A stretch of 38,281 bases of DNA from Verrucomicrobiota bacterium (GCA_016280825.1 JAEEHL010000029.1:1-38281), one strand, 5' to 3'; numbered from the stretch's first letter, positions 8,990 through 19,177 are shown. Notes: generated from the letters alone by a model not told the origin. Program-made: numbers and translations.

Positions 8990-9669
8990 AGGGATTTATT
9001 GGATGGATTCTGGCCCTTGTGGCAGCTATCGCCGTCGCGGGCGCGGTGGCGATGCTCAAATACCCCGATACCGTCGCGGGGGAGATATCCATTGCGGCGT
9101 GGGAGGCGCTACGCGAGAGGTCGGTCGAGCTTTGGCAGAAGGCACGCGAGGCGATGGACAGGAAGGGCGGCGAGGAATCCGAGACAAGGCAGGGCGATAT
9201 CCCCGCAGAACTCGACCAGACGCCCGCGAAGGTCGAGGAGCAGGTCGAGAGGGCGGTTCTCGTCGAAGAGGGATGGAGGGCGCTTGAGGACTGCAACCGC
9301 TATTCTGGTCCGAAGATCGCGGGACGGGAACTGAGGGGGAAGGTCGTCCTCGTCTACGTCTGGAACATCGAGGACCCCGACAGCGCGAAGGCGCTGCCGC
9401 GCATCGAGCAGATATGGCAGAGCTTCAAGCACAGGAAGTTCGCCGTACTCGCGTCGCACCGCGGCGGAAGGTCCGACAGGGTGAAGCGCATCGCCGCGCA
9501 GAAGAAGCTCTCGTTTCCGTTCTACGAGGAGGCGGGTTTCGCGAAGGAGCCGAAAGTCGCGTCATATCCGCTCATCTACGTGGTGGATTCCAAGGGCAAG
9601 GTAGTCTATCGCGGAAAGAGCGACCGCAGCGCGACGGAAGCGGTCGTCGACGCCTTTTCGCGACAGTAG
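8986..9669 (+). CDS. Membrane-anchored thioredoxin/TlpA-like protein lacking CxxC
   Basis: A 227-residue protein with an N-terminal membrane helix (about residues 5-25), a charged helical linker to about residue 90, and a redoxin-like domain. GKVVLVYVW matches the strand that leads into the active site of TlpA/ResA proteins. The site itself reads NIEDPDSAK (after W126) with no cysteine, so thiol-disulfide chemistry at the usual place is not possible. The cis-proline strand (VASYPLIYVVDSKGKVVYRG) is kept. It may be a binding or scaffold version of the fold. It is coupled to the upstream gene by an ATGA overlap and ends three bases before the convergent YggS gene. Confidence 0.65.
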   Translation: MKGFIGWILALVAAIAVAGAVAMLKYPDTVAGEISIAAWEALRERSVELWQKAREAMDRKGGEESETRQGDIPAELDQTPAKVEEQVERAVLVEEGWRALEDCNRYSGPKIAGRELRGKVVLVYVWNIEDPDSAKALPRIEQIWQSFKHRKFAVLASHRGGRSDRVKRIAAQKKLSFPFYEEAGFAKEPKVASYPLIYVVDSKGKVVYRGKSDRSATEAVVDAFSRQ

Positions 9670-9672
9670 CGG

Positions 9673-10434
9673 TCAGTCAAGGACTTTTGCAACGGGGCCT
9701 TCGCCCGAATACGAGTCAAGCCCAGAGAACGACGCTCCACCCTTGACCTTTGGCCGCTCCCCGAAGAGGACGGTGCCGAGCCTGATCCATGTGGCTCCCT
9801 CCTCCACGGCCACTTCGTAGTCGCCGCTCATTCCCATCGAAAGCCGCGGGAGGGAGATGCCGAACCTGCGTTCGGTCTCGTCCCTCAGGTTCCTGAGCGC
9901 GCGGAACACGGGGCGGGAGTCCTCGGGATTCGCGCTAAAGGGGGCCATTGTCATGAACCCCTCGAGTTCGATGCGCGGGCATCGCTCGAGGATTGCCCGC
10001 ACGGCTTCGTCGACAAGCCCCGGCTCCATGCCGGTCTTTGACTTCTCCCCGCTTACGTTCACTTCGAGGAGGATGTGCGGGCGCGCGCCCGTCTCCTCGG
10101 AAATGGAGGATATCCTCTCTATCAGCCTGAGCGAGTCGACGCTGTGAATGAAGTCGAAGAGCATGAGCGCAGGCCGCACCTTGTTGCCCTGGAGGTGCCC
10201 GATGAGATGCCAGCTTGGGCCAGTAACGCTTTCGGGCTTCTTCCACGCAGCCTCCTGGACCTTGTTTTCGCCGACTATCGATAGCCCTGCGTCCCACGCC
10301 TCCCTGACGGTTTCCGGACCATGGGTCTTCGTGACTGCGACGATTTCCACTTCGTCGCGGCTCCGCCCCGCCCTTGCGCAGGCAGCTTTGATTTTTGCGT
10401 TTACCGCCGAGAGTATCTCGCTAAGTTCTGTCAT
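9673..10434 (-). CDS. YggS-family PLP homeostasis protein
   Basis: A 253-residue fold-type III PLP-binding protein of the YggS/PLPBP family, which buffers pyridoxal phosphate and has no known catalytic activity. The PLP lysine lies in VAVTKTHG, and GENKVQEA, WHLIGHLQGNK and LSMGMSGDYEVA are family signatures. I prefer the ATG at 10434 because it aligns with E. coli YggS and leaves a leader of about 32 bases. The in-frame ATG at 10455 would sit only about 11 bases from the predicted transcription start and lacks a ribosome site. It is the only minus-strand gene in the window. Confidence 0.92.
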   Translation of the reverse strand: MTELSEILSAVNAKIKAACARAGRSRDEVEIVAVTKTHGPETVREAWDAGLSIVGENKVQEAAWKKPESVTGPSWHLIGHLQGNKVRPALMLFDFIHSVDSLRLIERISSISEETGARPHILLEVNVSGEKSKTGMEPGLVDEAVRAILERCPRIELEGFMTMAPFSANPEDSRPVFRALRNLRDETERRFGISLPRLSMGMSGDYEVAVEEGATWIRLGTVLFGERPKVKGGASFSGLDSYSGEGPVAKVLD

Positions 10435-10472
10435 TGTTCCCGCTTTCTCCCCCATGTCGAGGAGGTGGCTGA

Positions 10473-10501
10473 ATTATACCATTTAGAACCGCGATTCTCA
10501 A
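10473..10501 (-). promoter_or_regulatory. Promoter for the yggS-type gene (extended -10)
   Basis: On the minus strand: TTGAGA (10501-10496), a 17-base spacer ending in TGG, and a perfect TATAAT (10478-10473). It is one of the best consensus matches in the window and supports the start at 10434. Confidence 0.8.
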
Positions 10502-10588
10502 CCTAAAAATCGCAGTTGAAAGCCCATTTGCATTTTGCCTGCAGAGTCTCGCCTTGCCTGTCAGGCCTTCACTTGCGTCTTGGCCTTG

Positions 10589-10598
10589 CCTTGCAAGG
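10589..10598. promoter_or_regulatory. CCTTGCAAGG palindrome in the divergent promoter region
   Basis: A perfect 10-base palindrome just upstream of, and touching, the -35 of the promoter at 10598-10627. The surrounding 50 bases repeat the word CCTTGCC, and GCCTG-T-CAGGC lies at 10556-10566. The position would suit a repressor or activator site, but the binding protein is unknown. Confidence 0.3.
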
Positions 10599-10627
10599 TG
10601 ACAGCGCGCGTGGGAATGTGATATAAT
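10598..10627 (+). promoter_or_regulatory. Promoter for the ThuA-HEAT-GH fusion gene (extended -10)
   Basis: GTGACA at 10598-10603, an 18-base spacer ending in TGA, and TATAAT at 10622-10627. The predicted start near 10634 gives a leader of about 49 bases containing GGAGG at 10674-10678. Confidence 0.75.
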
Positions 10628-10682
10628 TCACGGCAATACACGCAAAGCAATGCCCGCTGGTGCGGGCGCAACTGGAGGACGC

Positions 10683-13600
10683 ATGAAAAAACTGATTGCC
10701 GCCGCAGGACTTCTCGCCCTTGCTCACGCTACAGAGGCGAAGACGATTGGGATATGGGTTGACGGGCGGAGCTACGTCTCCGACGGCTTTACGAATTCCC
10801 TCGCCGAAGCCGGCTGGAACATCGAGTGGTTCTCCAAGAACGACCTCGAGAACGTCGAAAAGCTCGACAAGACCGATGTCATGTACTGCGGCGGCGGCTG
10901 GAACGCCTACTTCTTCCCGACGCCAAAGTCGCGCCTGAACCTCGTCCGCTACGCGGCTGGCGGCAAGGGAGTCTTTCTTTCCGGCTTCCGCTCCGGCTAT
11001 CCGCGTACGGCGAACCGCCCCATGTTCCCCGAGATAGGCGCTGTGTACAACCGCGTCTCCTGCCCGTGGATATGGCCGGTCGGCAAGAGCGCCCTCGCCA
11101 AGGCGTTCAACGGCAAGCCAGTCGTCGGGTCCGGCAACGACCATCTCTGCCTTCGCAAAGGCGACTGGGGCGAGGTCTTCTGCTGCAGCGGCGAAGACAT
11201 CGTAGGGACGTTCGGCGACTACTACTGCGGGCGCGTAGTCGTGTACGGCGGGCATTTCTCGTATGGAGTCGTGGACGAAACCCGTGCCGACGCGGAGAGG
11301 CTTCTTCTGGCGTCGCTCAAGTACCTGACGGGGCAGAAGAAGCCGTCGCCGCAGGAGCAGGAGAAGGCCATGTCGAAGGCGGCGATGGCGCTCATAAGGC
11401 GCGAGCTGATCTGGACATGGACAATCGACGACCGAGGCCCCGACAGGCGGCCCGGCATAGTGGCAGAGTGGCGCGACAGGACGACGGTCGAGCCGGAGGC
11501 GCTTTCGTACAAGCTCGACTACTACGCGAAGTTCCTGAAGGCCGACGAGGCCAAGAAGTGCGTCAACGCGTCGAGGATTCTCAAGGGCGACGTCGCCACC
11601 ACGCGCAAAGTCGCCGCCGCGATCTGCGACGAGCTGCGCCGCAAGGTGGAGGGCATGGACATGTTCGACCTGACGTTCGCATACGTCTCCGGCAATCCGC
11701 CGGTCGAGCTTGAGGCCATCAAGAGCCGCCTCCAGCGCCAGATAAGGGAACAGTTCGTGACGTCGGCCAGGAAGCTCATTGCCGAGATGCAGCCCAAGGT
11801 GAAAGCCGCGAAGAAGGCAGCCCTCGAGAAGGAGGTCGCTGAAGACCTCAAGTCGGTCCCCGCGCTCGTCGAGAAGCTTTCCTCGAAGTGCCCGAAGGAG
11901 CGCTACGAGGCAGCGCTTGAGCTGGGGCGCATCTCTCCCGACGACGGAAAGGCCGTCGCGGCCCTTTGCGCGGCGCTTTCCGACGCGGACGACAAGGTTC
12001 GCACGCAGGCGGCGATATCGCTCGGCTGGATGCAGGCTTTAGGCGCGGTCGACGCGCTCGTGAAGAACCTCTCGGCGAAGTCGGTCTTCGACCGCCGCCG
12101 CGCGATACAGGCCCTTGGCTTCATTGGCGAGAAGAAGGCCGTCCCCGCGGTCATGAAGATGCTTTCGGATCCCGACCCCGACTGCAGGATGTACGCGGTC
12201 GTCGCCCTTGGCCACTTGAGGGCGACGGAGGCGGTGGAGAGGATTCTTTCCATTGCACAGGACGAGAAGGCCGACATCGACCTCAGGTGCACGGCGATTC
12301 TCGCCCTCGGCGACATCGGCGACAGGCGCGCTCAGGCCGCGATCGAGAAGATCGACTCCGAGGCGAAGCCCTATGCCACTCGCGACAGGCGGGGCGTCGT
12401 CAGCGGCAACTACCTTTCATGGCGGTACGGCTGCAACCTGAAGCTCGCCGCCGAAAGGGCGCTCAAGGCGCTTGCCGCGGGCGGCAGGGCCGCGCTCGGC
12501 GTGAAGCAGCCGGAGGAATACCGTTCGCGCGCCATGTTCTACGCAATAACGAAGAAATGCAACTTCTTCGCCGGGCGCACAGGAATGGGCGGCTCCGGCG
12601 GGCTGTTCGGCGGCGACAGGCAGAAGCTTCTCTGGGCGCACCTGAAGGACGCCGGCTTTACGGGGGTGCACAATTCGTGGGGGGCGCCGTCCGGGCTGAC
12701 GCCAGAGGAGTTCAAGGACATCGTCTGCGAGGCCGACGACCTCGGGCTTGTCTGGATAGACGTCATGCCGGGCTGGGTGCGCTGCAACTGCCCGATGTCT
12801 GAGATACTTCTCGAGGAGTTCAAGGACGTCCCTGCGTACCACGGCCTTTGGGCGGAGGAGACGTGGCCGGAGCTCGGCGCGAACGTCGGGGAGTTCAAGA
12901 AGTTCCTTGCCGAGCGCTACGGCAGCGACTGGGCGAAGACGCTCAAGCTGAGCGACGCGGAGCTTAAGGTCATTTCCAGCGAGAAGTCGCCAGACTGGAA
13001 CCCCGACTGGATAGGATTTGGGTGCGCCGGGCCGGGCAAGAAGCTTGAGGCCGGCTTTGCGCCGCCGTGGGACGGCGTCTTGAGGACGCTCGTCCTGGAG
13101 TTCGGCGGCAAGCTTCTCGAGAACGCATGGCGCGAGTCGCAGGACTACCTGCACGCCCGCCGCAAGGGCTTTGCTCAGACGTACGTCATATCGACTGCAG
13201 ACCCGACAAAGCCAATCGGCGGAATGCAGGCCGTGGAGAAGCTCGACTCGCTCGGCCATGAGTCGTACGAGTGCTTCGGGCGCGGCAGCGCATATCTAAT
13301 GGAGCGCTACCGCAACGGCGGTGCGCCGAGAAGCGTGATGAGCGAGCAGTACCACTGGTACTGCCCGTCGAACGCGCATGCGCTCAGGGGGTTCTGGCAG
13401 AACGCGATCCACTCGAAGTGCTACTACGACTTCTCGCTTCACCAGATGTTCGCATATCCAAGCTGGGTTGACATGTGGAGCTGGGAGCGCGGCCGCTGGG
13501 AGGCCGCGAAGGAAGTCTTCACCCGCGTAGCGAAGACGCCAGACCTCTACGCAATCTCGCCCTCTGCGGCGAACGCGGCGGTCGTCTTCTCCGAGCGCTC

Positions 13601-14669
13601 GTCGAGCGCCGTCAAGGAGCAGGTGTACTTCATGTGCGGTGTGCCGCCTCGCAACGACCACAACGCGATGGCTGCGTGGGCGGCCCTGAACGAACTTCAG
13701 GTGCCTTCGGACGTCGTCTGGGCCGAGACCTTGGACAAGTCGAAGATCTCCAAGTACAAGTTCCTCTATCTCCCGACGGCGAAGTACCTCCTTGATTCCG
13801 AGGTCGAGACAATCCGCGAATGGGTGAAGGAGGGCGGCGTTCTCGTCGCCGAGGGCACGACCTCGCTCTTCGGCGGCCACAGCCTCAAGAACCGCGGCAA
13901 CTATGCGCTTGCAGACGTCTTTGGCTGCGACTGGAAGGAGACAAAGTTCCGCACGGGCGACGACAGCGACACTTTCGCAGGCCGCCACGGCGTCTCGTCG
14001 GCGTTCAAGGCAGTGCCCGGCCTTGACAGCCCGCTTCACATCGACGACTCGATACACAGGGCTGCCAAGCCCGAGAAGTCGATAGTCCGCGCGAAGGTCG
14101 CCGAGGACGCAGGCGAGCTCCTGCCGGGATTGAAGAAGGGCGCGGAGATAGAGATGGACGGTGCGCTTGGTTTCGATGTTGTGAAGCCCACTACGGCGAA
14201 GGTGCTTGCCGAATGGAACGGCAGCCCCGCGATTCTCGCGAACGACTTCGGCAAGGGGCGGTGCTACTTTGTCGCGGCGAACTACTTTGCGCACGCGCAT
14301 GTTGCGTCCCGCTGGGAGATGCTGCCCGGGAAGTTCGACTTCTGGGGCAACGTCCTCGAGTCGATAGGCGCGATGGCCAAGTCGGGCTACGCGGCGGTCG
14401 GCGCGACGCTGCCCGTCGAGGTAAGCGGCGTCTCGAAGGAGGTCGAGGTTTCCGCCGCAGACTTTGGCGGCAAGTACGTTGTCCACATGCTCGACTACGA
14501 CGTCTTCTCCGAGGGCGTCGCTGGCGCCAAGCTTTCAATCCCCGGCGAGAGGAAGATAAAGAAGGTCTACTACCCGGGCGAGAAGGCGCCGTTGAAGCTT
14601 GACGGCCGCACGGCGCAATTGAGGGATTTCAAGGTCTACGACATGTTCGTCATCGAGTTCGACGACTGA
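10683..14669 (+). CDS. Secreted fusion: ThuA-like domain, HEAT repeats, GH42/clan A-like glycosidase region
   Basis: A 1328-residue exported protein. ATG 10683 follows GGAGG and opens a signal peptide (MKKLIAAAGLLALAHATEA). Residues about 20-225 resemble ThuA/GATase-like folds (TDVMYCGGGWN, GKGVFLSGF). Residues about 390-560 contain four or five HEAT/PBS-lyase-type repeats with the recurring pattern A-A-x-x-L-G. From about residue 615 there is a TIM-barrel-like section (DAGFTGVHNSWG, LVWIDVMPGW, and E725-E726 in GLWAEETW). A Rossmann-like region follows (YLPTAKYLLDSEV, GGVLVAEGT), like the trimerisation domain of GH42 beta-galactosidases, then a C-terminal beta-sandwich. Domains are judged by eye; substrate and catalytic residues are not established. 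Confidence 0.65.
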   Translation: MKKLIAAAGLLALAHATEAKTIGIWVDGRSYVSDGFTNSLAEAGWNIEWFSKNDLENVEKLDKTDVMYCGGGWNAYFFPTPKSRLNLVRYAAGGKGVFLSGFRSGYPRTANRPMFPEIGAVYNRVSCPWIWPVGKSALAKAFNGKPVVGSGNDHLCLRKGDWGEVFCCSGEDIVGTFGDYYCGRVVVYGGHFSYGVVDETRADAERLLLASLKYLTGQKKPSPQEQEKAMSKAAMALIRRELIWTWTIDDRGPDRRPGIVAEWRDRTTVEPEALSYKLDYYAKFLKADEAKKCVNASRILKGDVATTRKVAAAICDELRRKVEGMDMFDLTFAYVSGNPPVELEAIKSRLQRQIREQFVTSARKLIAEMQPKVKAAKKAALEKEVAEDLKSVPALVEKLSSKCPKERYEAALELGRISPDDGKAVAALCAALSDADDKVRTQAAISLGWMQALGAVDALVKNLSAKSVFDRRRAIQALGFIGEKKAVPAVMKMLSDPDPDCRMYAVVALGHLRATEAVERILSIAQDEKADIDLRCTAILALGDIGDRRAQAAIEKIDSEAKPYATRDRRGVVSGNYLSWRYGCNLKLAAERALKALAAGGRAALGVKQPEEYRSRAMFYAITKKCNFFAGRTGMGGSGGLFGGDRQKLLWAHLKDAGFTGVHNSWGAPSGLTPEEFKDIVCEADDLGLVWIDVMPGWVRCNCPMSEILLEEFKDVPAYHGLWAEETWPELGANVGEFKKFLAERYGSDWAKTLKLSDAELKVISSEKSPDWNPDWIGFGCAGPGKKLEAGFAPPWDGVLRTLVLEFGGKLLENAWRESQDYLHARRKGFAQTYVISTADPTKPIGGMQAVEKLDSLGHESYECFGRGSAYLMERYRNGGAPRSVMSEQYHWYCPSNAHALRGFWQNAIHSKCYYDFSLHQMFAYPSWVDMWSWERGRWEAAKEVFTRVAKTPDLYAISPSAANAAVVFSERSSSAVKEQVYFMCGVPPRNDHNAMAAWAALNELQVPSDVVWAETLDKSKISKYKFLYLPTAKYLLDSEVETIREWVKEGGVLVAEGTTSLFGGHSLKNRGNYALADVFGCDWKETKFRTGDDSDTFAGRHGVSSAFKAVPGLDSPLHIDDSIHRAAKPEKSIVRAKVAEDAGELLPGLKKGAEIEMDGALGFDVVKPTTAKVLAEWNGSPAILANDFGKGRCYFVAANYFAHAHVASRWEMLPGKFDFWGNVLESIGAMAKSGYAAVGATLPVEVSGVSKEVEVSAADFGGKYVVHMLDYDVFSEGVAGAKLSIPGERKIKKVYYPGEKAPLKLDGRTAQLRDFKVYDMFVIEFDD

Positions 14670-14688
14670 ACTAAAGCCGACCCACTGG

Positions 14689-14716
14689 CTACTGATCCCT
14701 GACTACTGACCCCTGA
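14689..14716. repeat. Tandem duplication of a 14-base unit
   Basis: Two adjacent 14-base copies at 14689-14702 and 14703-14716 read CTACTGATCCCTGA and CTACTGACCCCTGA, differing at one base. They lie between the fusion gene's stop codon and the rpoD promoter. Confidence 0.7.
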
Positions 14717-14741
14717 CACCGGCCAGCTGGAACAATCATTG

Positions 14742-14770
14742 TTGCATTTGGCGGGCAGTTATGATATAAT
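14742..14770 (+). promoter_or_regulatory. Promoter for rpoD (extended -10)
   Basis: TTGCAT at 14742-14747, a 17-base spacer ending in TGA, and TATAAT at 14765-14770. The predicted start near 14777 gives a leader of about 49 bases with AAAGGA before the ATG at 14826. Confidence 0.78.
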
Positions 14771-14825
14771 ACCCAGAACGCTTGACAAAGTGCCAATGGG
14801 TGGATTGTATACTTGAAAGGATTGG

Positions 14826-16796
<1,971 letters not shown>

Positions 16797-16835
16797 GGGC
16801 GCATGCTCGAGGGGGAAGCAGGGTAGAGACAGACA

Positions 16836-16850
16836 GCCGGGAGGCCCGGC
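16836..16850 (+). other. GC hairpin between rpoD and the RRM gene
   Basis: GCCGGG and CCCGGC form a perfect 6-base-pair stem around an AGG loop. The downstream bases are A-rich, not U-rich, so it is not a standard intrinsic terminator. It could stabilise or attenuate the transcript between the two genes. Confidence 0.45.
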
Positions 16851-16880
16851 AACGAAGGAAAAAAGAAGGAGAGGTAAACA

Positions 16881-17372
16881 ATGGAATGCATAGTCAAAAG
16901 CGCAATTGCGCTCTTCGGAGGGCACCAGGCCGCATGCCCGCAGGGCGCGGCAATCGCGATAGCGGTCGCGGCGTTCGTCGCCGGGATGATCTTCAGCTGC
17001 GTCGTCTGCAGGCTTCGTAGCGGCTGCAGGTGCAAGGGCGGCGCCCAGGGCGCCGGCCAGTCGAGGAAGCGCCGCGAGCAGCCGAAGTTCGAGAAGACCC
17101 ATCCCGCCCCGGCGGACGGGTCCATCGAGATCTACGTAGGCAACCTGAGCTACGACCTTACCGAGGACGTGCTACGCAGGGAGTTCGAGGCGTACGGAAA
17201 GGTAAACTCGGCGCGAATCATAATGAACCGCTACAATGGCAAGTCGAAGGGGTTCGGGTTCGTCCACATGCCGAACCGCGACGAGGCCAACGCGGCCATT
17301 GCAGCGCTTTCCGACAAGGAAATTCTCGGCAGGCGGCTTCGCTGCAACGAGGCGAAGAACGTCGCCCTGTAA
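16881..17372 (+). CDS. Membrane-anchored RRM-domain RNA-binding protein
   Basis: A 163-residue protein. The ATG is strongly supported by AAGGAGAGG a few bases upstream. Residues 23-45 form a transmembrane helix. Four cysteines follow or end it (C40, C43, C49, C51), then a basic linker (KRREQPK). Residues about 82-160 are a complete RRM: RNP2 is IYVGNL at 84-89 and RNP1 is KGFGFVHM at 123-130, both with their aromatic RNA-stacking residues. Bacterial RRM proteins are usually short and soluble, so the N-terminal anchor is unusual. It follows rpoD by 84 bases with no terminator or separate promoter seen. RNA target unknown. Confidence 0.85.
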   Translation: MECIVKSAIALFGGHQAACPQGAAIAIAVAAFVAGMIFSCVVCRLRSGCRCKGGAQGAGQSRKRREQPKFEKTHPAPADGSIEIYVGNLSYDLTEDVLRREFEAYGKVNSARIIMNRYNGKSKGFGFVHMPNRDEANAAIAALSDKEILGRRLRCNEAKNVAL

Positions 17373-17389
17373 AACGTTGAACAGTCATA

Positions 17390-17409
17390 GGCCGCGCATC
17401 GCCGCGGCC
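17390..17409 (+). other. GC hairpin just upstream of the DJ-1-type gene
   Basis: GGCCGCG (17390-17396) and CGCGGCC (17403-17409) pair in a 7-base-pair stem with a 6-base loop. It lies immediately before the GGGAGGG ribosome site of the gene at 17424 and has no U-tail. It may limit ribosome access or mark RNA processing. Confidence 0.45.
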
Positions 17410-17423
17410 GGGAGGGAGCGAGG

Positions 17424-17981
17424 ATGAGCAAAGCCATAGTTCCGCTTGCCGAAGGCTTCGAGGACGTCGAAGCTGTCACGGTCGTCGACGTGCTTCGCCG
17501 CGGCGGCGTGGAGACCGTTGTCGCGGCCACTGGGCAGGACCTCGAGGTCGTCGGGGCTCATGGCACGCGGATCAAGGCCGACGCGATCTTCTCCGACGTT
17601 TCGTCCCAGGCGTTCGACGCGATCGTCCTTCCCGGCGGGGGGCAGGGCGCGGAACTCCTGAAGGCCGACGAGAGGGTCATCGCGCTTCTCCGCCGCATGA
17701 ACGACGAAAGGGCGCTCATCTGCGCGATCTGCGCCGCCCCCGTCGTGCTCGTCGAGGCGGGCGTCCTGCACGAAAGCCAGCACGTCACGTGCTATCCAAC
17801 GCTTGTCCCGCAGCTCGACCGCCCGTGCGCCAACGTGCCCGTCGTTGCGGACCGCAACGTCGTCACTGGCCAGGGGCCGGCCGCCGCGATGCTCTTCGCC
17901 CATGTCGTCCTGAGTCGGCTTGCGGGCGAAGCCGTCGCCCGCAAGGTGGCGCGCGGGATGCTCTTCGACGCGTTCAGATGA
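17424..17981 (+). CDS. DJ-1/YajL (PfpI superfamily) protein
   Basis: A 185-residue protein of the DJ-1/YajL branch, linked in other bacteria to oxidative and carbonyl stress protection. The nucleophile elbow cysteine is C103 in AICAAP. The acidic partner lies in the N-terminal AEGFEDVEA motif. VLPGG and TGQGP are family signatures, and the length matches E. coli YajL (about 196). It is a whole domain with no signal peptide, hence cytosolic. GGGAGGGAGCGAGG precedes the ATG. Its last bases overlap the start of the glycosyltransferase (ATGA). The exact reaction is debated for this family. Confidence 0.9.
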   Translation: MSKAIVPLAEGFEDVEAVTVVDVLRRGGVETVVAATGQDLEVVGAHGTRIKADAIFSDVSSQAFDAIVLPGGGQGAELLKADERVIALLRRMNDERALICAICAAPVVLVEAGVLHESQHVTCYPTLVPQLDRPCANVPVVADRNVVTGQGPAAAMLFAHVVLSRLAGEAVARKVARGMLFDAFR

Positions 17982-19177
17982 AAGTCTGGATAGAAAACCC
18001 CTTTGACAACATTCCCCCCGAGGGGTTCAGGCCGCAGAGATACTGGCTCATGGCGCAGGCGTTTGCGCAGGCGGGCCACGATGTCGTCTACTGGACGAGC
18101 GACTTCTCGCATTCGCTCAAGACGCGCCGCAAACTGCAGTGCGAGCTTTTCGGCAATCCCTTTCCCATGAGGCTCGTGAAGACGGAGCCGTACTCCCGCA
18201 ACGTTTCGGTTGCGCGGGCGAGAAGCCACAGGCGCTACGCGGCGAAGTGGCTTGAGGACGCGCGGGCCGCCGCCGCGGCGGAAGGCGCACCAGACGTGGT
18301 TGTAGTGTCGGTTCCGCCGCTTTCGGCGCCAGGCGCCGCCTTCAGGCTGAGGGACGAATTCGGCTGCAAGGTCGTAGTGGACGTGATGGACGCCTGGCCA
18401 CAGACCTTCAGGCGGCTTCTGCCGCGTCAGGCCGGGTGGCTTTACCCGATTCTCTTCGCCCCGCTTTTTCGAATGGCGAAGAGGGCCTACAGCAAGGCCG
18501 ACCTCGTCACCGGCGTCTGCGACGGATACAGGGAGATGGCCCTTTCCGCAGGGGCGAAGTCGTACTACAGGGCGTACCACGGCATAGACCTTTCGCCACC
18601 GCCGCGGATCGAGCGGCGCCATGACGGACTGAAGCTCGTCTATGCCGGCGGAACCGGGCGGACGTACGACCTCGAGACGCCGGTCCGGGCACTGGCGCGG
18701 CTTGAAGGCGCTACGCTTGCCGTCGCCGGGGCGGAGGGGCCCGCGATGGCGTCGCTGAGGGGCCTTGCCGCCTCGCTTGGCTGCGCAGACCGCCTGCTGA
18801 CGCCGGGGTATCTCGGGGCGGACGCACTCGAAAGGCTGCTGAGGTCGTGCGACATCGGCATCGTCCCCATGGACGGCGGGAGCTTCGTGGGGATGCCGTA
18901 CAAGCTCGCCGACTACTCTGCCGCCGGGCTCGCCGTGGCAAGCTCCCTCGGGGGCGAAAGCGCCGCGCTCCTGTCGCGCTACCGCGCCGGCGCATCGTAT
19001 CCGCCTTCTGACGCAGACGGGTTCGTCGCCGCGGTCCGCGAGATTGCCGCGGACCTCCACGGTTGCAGGAGCCGTGCGCGCGCAATGGCCGAGGCGGAGT
19101 TCGACGCCGGGAGGATCTACCGCGAGTACGCGGAGGTTGTCAGGCGTCTTTACATGGGCGGGGCGAAACTGATATAA
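17978..19177 (+). CDS. GT4-like glycosyltransferase
   Basis: A 399-residue GT-B fold enzyme, probably cytosolic and acting on envelope glycans. The N-terminal half starts MKVWIENPFDN and has a Rossmann pattern with VVVDVMDAWPQT. The C-terminal half has LVYAGGTGRTYDLE and VAGAEGP. The donor-site region is SCDIGIVPMDGGSFVGMPYK followed by KLADYSAAGLAV, where the E-x7-E style nucleotide-sugar site would lie. ATG 17978 overlaps the DJ-1 gene stop; a longer in-frame opening exists upstream but would run through that gene. The promoter of the next gene is embedded in its last codons. Confidence 0.82.
   Translation: MKVWIENPFDNIPPEGFRPQRYWLMAQAFAQAGHDVVYWTSDFSHSLKTRRKLQCELFGNPFPMRLVKTEPYSRNVSVARARSHRRYAAKWLEDARAAAAAEGAPDVVVVSVPPLSAPGAAFRLRDEFGCKVVVDVMDAWPQTFRRLLPRQAGWLYPILFAPLFRMAKRAYSKADLVTGVCDGYREMALSAGAKSYYRAYHGIDLSPPPRIERRHDGLKLVYAGGTGRTYDLETPVRALARLEGATLAVAGAEGPAMASLRGLAASLGCADRLLTPGYLGADALERLLRSCDIGIVPMDGGSFVGMPYKLADYSAAGLAVASSLGGESAALLSRYRAGASYPPSDADGFVAAVREIAADLHGCRSRARAMAEAEFDAGRIYREYAEVVRRLYMGGAKLI

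Noticed and set aside
9660-9680. Bidirectional terminator between the convergent genes
   Set aside because: The stop codons are three bases apart and no stem with a U-tail is visible.
14782-14813. TTGACA plus TATACT just before rpoD
   Set aside because: The spacer is 20 bases, no TGn precedes the -10, and it would leave almost no leader; the promoter at 14742 is better.
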